A stretch of DNA of 17,680 bases. Origin: an uncultured Ruminococcus sp. GTDB taxonomy: Bacteria > Bacillota > Clostridia > Oscillospirales > Ruminococcaceae. The stretch is taken from positions 1 to 17,680 of the forward strand of contig CAMWUF010000003.1 in NCBI GenBank assembly GCA_947177375.1, in the 5' to 3' direction. Every line of letters begins with the position of its first letter. Position 1 is the first letter of the stretch. The position numbers and the translations under genes were made by a program. Below, one piece after another: positions 14,699-17,680 of this stretch. The notes under the pieces were generated by a model. It was not told the DNA's origin. It saw nothing but the letters and a program-made list of their open reading frames with translations, and did not search any database.

Positions 14699-15577
14699 TC
14701 AAAAAATAGGAAATAATTTAATACAAGTATAAAACGCTGGAACAACAAATAATACACTATCGAATCTATCCATCAAACCGCCATGTCCTGGCATAATATT
14801 CCCATAATCTTTAATACCTTTCTGACGTTTAATCACAGAAGCTGTCAAATCTCCCAGAACACTGACACCAGCACAGACTAATCCTAATAAAGCCGATTTC
14901 AACCCCTGCCCAATATTAAAATCCATTGCATTGCATTTTGCATAAATCAGGAAAATTAATACAAATATCACAGCATTGCTAATTAGACCACCAACAAAGC
15001 CTTCTATTGTTTTTTTAGGACTAATTTCAGGGCAAAGCTTATGTTTTCCCAATGCGATACCAGAAAAATAGGCACCAGAATCCGCAATCCATGCACCGCA
15101 AAGTGCTAGAATCACATAAAATAAGCCATGTTCTGCATAAGTTCCATCATCATTAAAAATTATTAAAAATCTAATAGAATATGGCACAAGAATCATACTG
15201 GCAATCATAAAAGCACCCTGTTCAACCAGAAAATTTTTCGGGTGTCGCATATAATCCCAGAATAGTAATGCCAAGCAAACTGGCAGTAATACATCACCTA
15301 ATGCACTTATTATCTCCAAAAATGCTCCCAAAGATGTTAGTGAAGATACTATTCCCAAAAATTTATGTGAAAATTCCAGCAAAGAAAATACGCCATAAAC
15401 CATAACACCAACAGTTGCAAGCTTAAATTCTAAACCACCAATTGCCCGAATTAATTCAAACAAAATAATGCCTACGACTAATGCCAAAGCAATAGGAAAT
15501 ACAATCGTTTTATGCAAAATTAACACAGCAACCAGAATCACAATTCCGACACTAGCAGAAATCAGTCGTTGCTTCAT
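14699..15577 (-). CDS. cdsA: CdsA, phosphatidate cytidylyltransferase (CDP-diacylglycerol synthase)
   Basis: CdsA is a multispanning membrane enzyme that joins CTP and phosphatidic acid to CDP-diacylglycerol, the precursor of bacterial phospholipids. The 292-residue protein is strongly hydrophobic, with about eight membrane segments. The C-terminal family signature is complete: SVIKRQKGIKDYG followed by MPGHGGLMDRFDS (about 240-274). DSGAYFSG and the KKTIEGFVGG loop are also present. The ATG comes two bases after the uppS stop, and its binding site lies inside uppS, so the pair is translationally linked. Confidence 0.96.
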   Translation of the reverse strand: MKQRLISASVGIVILVAVLILHKTIVFPIALALVVGIILFELIRAIGGLEFKLATVGVMVYGVFSLLEFSHKFLGIVSSLTSLGAFLEIISALGDVLLPVCLALLFWDYMRHPKNFLVEQGAFMIASMILVPYSIRFLIIFNDDGTYAEHGLFYVILALCGAWIADSGAYFSGIALGKHKLCPEISPKKTIEGFVGGLISNAVIFVLIFLIYAKCNAMDFNIGQGLKSALLGLVCAGVSVLGDLTASVIKRQKGIKDYGNIMPGHGGLMDRFDSVLFVVPAFYTCIKLFPIF

Positions 15578-15579
15578 GT

Positions 15580-16317
15580 TTAAATGCCTCCGAATCGTCT
15601 GCCACGATTTGCATAATCAATCAAAGCTTTGTTTAATTCTTCAGGTGAAAAATCAGGCCATAACACATCTGTGAAATAATATTCTGCATAGGCACATTGC
15701 CAGATTAAATAATTCGACAATCTTAATTCACCACTAGGACGAATGACTAAATCTACATCAGGCAATCCAGCTGTATATAAATGCTCTGCAATCGTTTGCT
15801 CTGTAATATCTTCTGGATTTAATTTACCAGATTTAACTAATTCTGCAATTTCTCTTGTGGCATGTGCAATTTCATCACGTCCGCCATAATTACAAGCCAA
15901 TAAAACAGTTAATCTGGAATGATGTGCTGTATCCTGTTCAAGCTTAATCATGCGATTTTTAATATCTTCTGGATAAGCATTTTTATCTCCTAGAAAAATT
16001 GCTCTTACACCGTCACCTAAATGCATTTGTACTTCGTCAAGATATTCACGCATAATTTTTAAAATGCCATCAATTTCATTTTTAGGACGTTTCCAATTTT
16101 CAGTAGAAAACACATAAAAAGATGCATATTTAATGCCAATATCTTTACAATACTGCATAATTTTTTTAAAATTTTTGCCACCTTCGACATGTCCCAAACT
16201 TCTTGGCAAACCACGCTTTTTTGCCCATCTGCCATTGCCGTCCATGATAAAACCAACATGTACTGGAAGTACTTCTGGTAATTCTGTTAATTCTATCTTT
16301 TTTTTCATAAAAGCCAT
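15580..16317 (-). CDS. uppS: UppS, undecaprenyl diphosphate synthase (cis-prenyltransferase)
   Basis: UppS condenses isopentenyl diphosphates onto farnesyl diphosphate to make the C55 lipid carrier for peptidoglycan and wall polymers. The 245 residues are typical. HVGFIMDGNGRWAKKRG carries the catalytic Asp26. ASFYVFSTENWKRP is the conserved second motif, and the C-terminal signature reads VIRPSGELRLSNYLIWQ followed by AYAEYYF, with Pro where many members have Thr. GAGG lies 11 bases before ATG 16317, and I prefer this start to the Met three codons on. It is 20 bp after frr. Its IPP supply depends on the MEP enzymes encoded downstream. Confidence 0.97.
   Translation of the reverse strand: MAFMKKKIELTELPEVLPVHVGFIMDGNGRWAKKRGLPRSLGHVEGGKNFKKIMQYCKDIGIKYASFYVFSTENWKRPKNEIDGILKIMREYLDEVQMHLGDGVRAIFLGDKNAYPEDIKNRMIKLEQDTAHHSRLTVLLACNYGGRDEIAHATREIAELVKSGKLNPEDITEQTIAEHLYTAGLPDVDLVIRPSGELRLSNYLIWQCAYAEYYFTDVLWPDFSPEELNKALIDYANRGRRFGGI
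15586..15591 (-). promoter_or_regulatory. cdsA ribosome binding site within the last uppS codons
   Basis: GGAGGC on the minus strand, encoding the Gly-Gly before the last residue of UppS, lies eight bases before ATG 15577. It fixes the cdsA start. Confidence 0.75.
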
Positions 16318-16337
16318 TTTTTAATTAACCTCTAAAT

Positions 16338-16892
16338 TTAAATACTCATAATTTCTTTTTCTTTTTCAGACACTGCTTTGTCAACTTCATCACAATATTT
16401 ATCTGTTAATTTTTGCAATTTCTTTTCAGCGTCTTTCTGGTCATCTTCTGTAATTTCACCGTTTTTCTTCATTGCCTTGAATTTGTCTAAACTTTCACGG
16501 CGGATATTTCTAACACTAACTTTTGCATCTTCACCGTATTTTTTCACGCTCTTACAGAGTTCTTTTCTGCGTTCCGCAGTTGGCTGAGGAAAAGACAATC
16601 TAATCACTTTACCATCATTATTAGGCGTAATTCCCAAATCAGATGCCTGAATTGCTTTTTCAATTGCTTTGAGTGTAGACACATCCCAAGGCTGAATGAC
16701 TAATACACGAGCTTCTGCAACGGAAATAGCTGCCATTTGCTGAATTGGTGTAGGAACGCCATAATAATCTACATTGATTTTATCTAAAACAGCTGGCGTT
16801 GCTCTGCCTGCACGAATCGATGCAAAATTATTTTGCAGGCTTTTCACACTTTTTTGCATTTTTTCTTCTGCTTGTCTTAAAGTTTCCTTCAT
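16338..16892 (-). CDS. frr: Frr, ribosome recycling factor
   Basis: This cytosolic factor acts with EF-G to split post-termination ribosomes and free mRNA. The 184 residues match the family's usual 185. The start KSLQNNFASIRAGRATPAVLD is characteristic, as are the IRLSFPQPTAERRKEL stretch, the SVRNIRRE segment and the lysine-rich C-terminal helix (EDDQKDAEKKLQKLTDKY). The three-helix bundle is interrupted by the beta domain with YYGVPTPIQQMA. AAAGG lies upstream of the ATG. It sits between pyrH and uppS as in most Firmicutes. Confidence 0.98.
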   Translation of the reverse strand: MKETLRQAEEKMQKSVKSLQNNFASIRAGRATPAVLDKINVDYYGVPTPIQQMAAISVAEARVLVIQPWDVSTLKAIEKAIQASDLGITPNNDGKVIRLSFPQPTAERRKELCKSVKKYGEDAKVSVRNIRRESLDKFKAMKKNGEITEDDQKDAEKKLQKLTDKYCDEVDKAVSEKEKEIMSI

Positions 16893-16929
16893 GATACATC
16901 AAACCTTTCTTGATTAAAAATTTTTTTAT

Positions 16930-17640
16930 TTATTCTTCAGTAATCACAGTGCCAACTGGTTTGCCCAGAACAGCGTCCAAAATATTATCTGGTCTACTCA
17001 AATCAAACACAAGCATTGGCAAATGATTATCACGGCACATAGTTGCAGCAGTCATATCCATGACAGCTAATTCTTCATTTAACACCTGACTAAAACTTAA
17101 TTTATCATAACGTTTTGCATCTTCAAATTTATGTGGGTCTTTGTCATATACACCATCAACAAGAGTCGCTTTTAAAAATACTTCTGCTTCTGTTTCGACA
17201 CCACGCAAAGCCGCTGCCGTATCTGTTGAGAAAAACGGATTGCCCGTTCCACAACCAAAAATAACAACTCTGCCTTTTTGTAAATGACTCATCGCTTTAT
17301 TACGAATATATGGCTCTGCCACTTGTTGCATAATAATCGCCGTTTGTACACGAACTTCAACCCCCAGTGATTCCAGAACATCAGCAATTGCCATTGCATT
17401 AATAGTTGTTGCTAACATGCCCATATGGTCAGCACGGGTTCTGTCAAGACCTCCACTCAGACGACCACGCAGGAAATTTCCCCCACCAACGACAATGCCA
17501 ATTTGTACACCAACATCAACGCATTTTTTAATACTTTCACAGATAGTATGAATCACAGCATAATCCAAACCAATTTTCTTTTCTCCAGCAAGTGCTTCAC
17601 CACTCAGCTTTAACAAAATTCTTTTATATTTCAGCTCCAT
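16930..17640 (-). CDS. pyrH: PyrH, uridylate kinase (UMP kinase)
   Basis: PyrH phosphorylates UMP to UDP as a hexamer of the amino-acid-kinase fold, usually activated by GTP and inhibited by UTP. The 236 residues are standard. KRILLKLSGEAL is the N-terminal lysine loop and GIVVGGGNFLRG (near 48-59) a glycine-rich nucleotide loop. DRTRADHMGMLATTINAMA contacts UMP, and FGCGTGNPFFSTDTAAALR plus KATLVDGVYDKDP complete the active site. GAGAGGTG lies eight bases before the ATG. It is the first gene seen in the run; rpsB and tsf often precede it but would lie outside the window. The 40 upstream bases hold no clear promoter. Confidence 0.98.
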   Translation of the reverse strand: MELKYKRILLKLSGEALAGEKKIGLDYAVIHTICESIKKCVDVGVQIGIVVGGGNFLRGRLSGGLDRTRADHMGMLATTINAMAIADVLESLGVEVRVQTAIIMQQVAEPYIRNKAMSHLQKGRVVIFGCGTGNPFFSTDTAAALRGVETEAEVFLKATLVDGVYDKDPHKFEDAKRYDKLSFSQVLNEELAVMDMTAATMCRDNHLPMLVFDLSRPDNILDAVLGKPVGTVITEE

Positions 17641-17680
17641 AAAAAATACACCTCTCTAAACGATATATACTACTATCTAT

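Noticed and set aside
14563..14757. Minus-strand 64-codon frame bridging the cdsA end and the dxr start
   Set aside because: It is out of frame with both genes, overlaps each, and has no binding site; the hairpin explains the gap better.

Overview
The window looks like chromosome from a low-GC Gram-positive bacterium of the Clostridia. The best guess is a Ruminococcaceae/Oscillospirales relative, judged from PolC wording I recall for that group, such as the C-terminal QLSFF, and from the gene order; I could not run a taxonomic search. The DNA is AT-rich. Every gene I can support lies on the minus strand, so the biological order runs from right to left. No rRNA, tRNA, CRISPR array, insertion sequence or phage gene is visible, and no stretch over 300 bases lacks a gene.

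Right block (about 17640 down to 6984). This is the housekeeping run pyrH, frr, uppS, cdsA, dxr, rseP, ispG, polC, in the order common in Firmicutes. It covers UMP phosphorylation, ribosome recycling, two MEP-pathway isoprenoid enzymes (Dxr, IspG), undecaprenyl-PP synthesis (UppS), CDP-diacylglycerol synthesis (CdsA), an intramembrane site-2 protease (RseP) and the replicative DNA polymerase (PolC). Genes are nearly contiguous: dxr and rseP share ATGA, and the cdsA ribosome binding site lies inside the end of uppS. Two hairpins sit in the only sizeable gaps, cdsA-dxr and rseP-ispG.

The main anomaly is in polC. The reading frame from 11300 to 6984 is 1439 codons including the final stop, the normal PolC length, and needs no frameshift. 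Codon 614 is an in-frame TAA, just after the proofreading exonuclease domain. The 20 or so codons after it depart from the family at normally conserved positions. No ATG, GTG or TTG lies between the stop and Met702, and that Met has no Shine-Dalgarno sequence. Either the sequence is wrong here, or this is a disrupted copy of a normally essential gene, or the stop is read through.

Left block (6855 down to 56). This is a histidine biosynthesis operon: hisZ, hisG, hisD, hisC, a DUF3267 membrane metalloprotease-like gene, hisB, hisH, hisA. It begins at a near-perfect sigma-A promoter (TTGACA, 17 bp, TAATAT with an extended TGn) in the 127-bp polC-hisZ gap. Two tandem 16-bp repeats overlap the -10 and the predicted start of transcription, which makes them a candidate operator. 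The leader is too short for a T-box. Most junctions are 4-bp ATGA overlaps, so translation is probably coupled along the operon, including into the DUF3267 gene. hisF and hisI/hisE are not in the window; hisF may follow hisA beyond the left edge.
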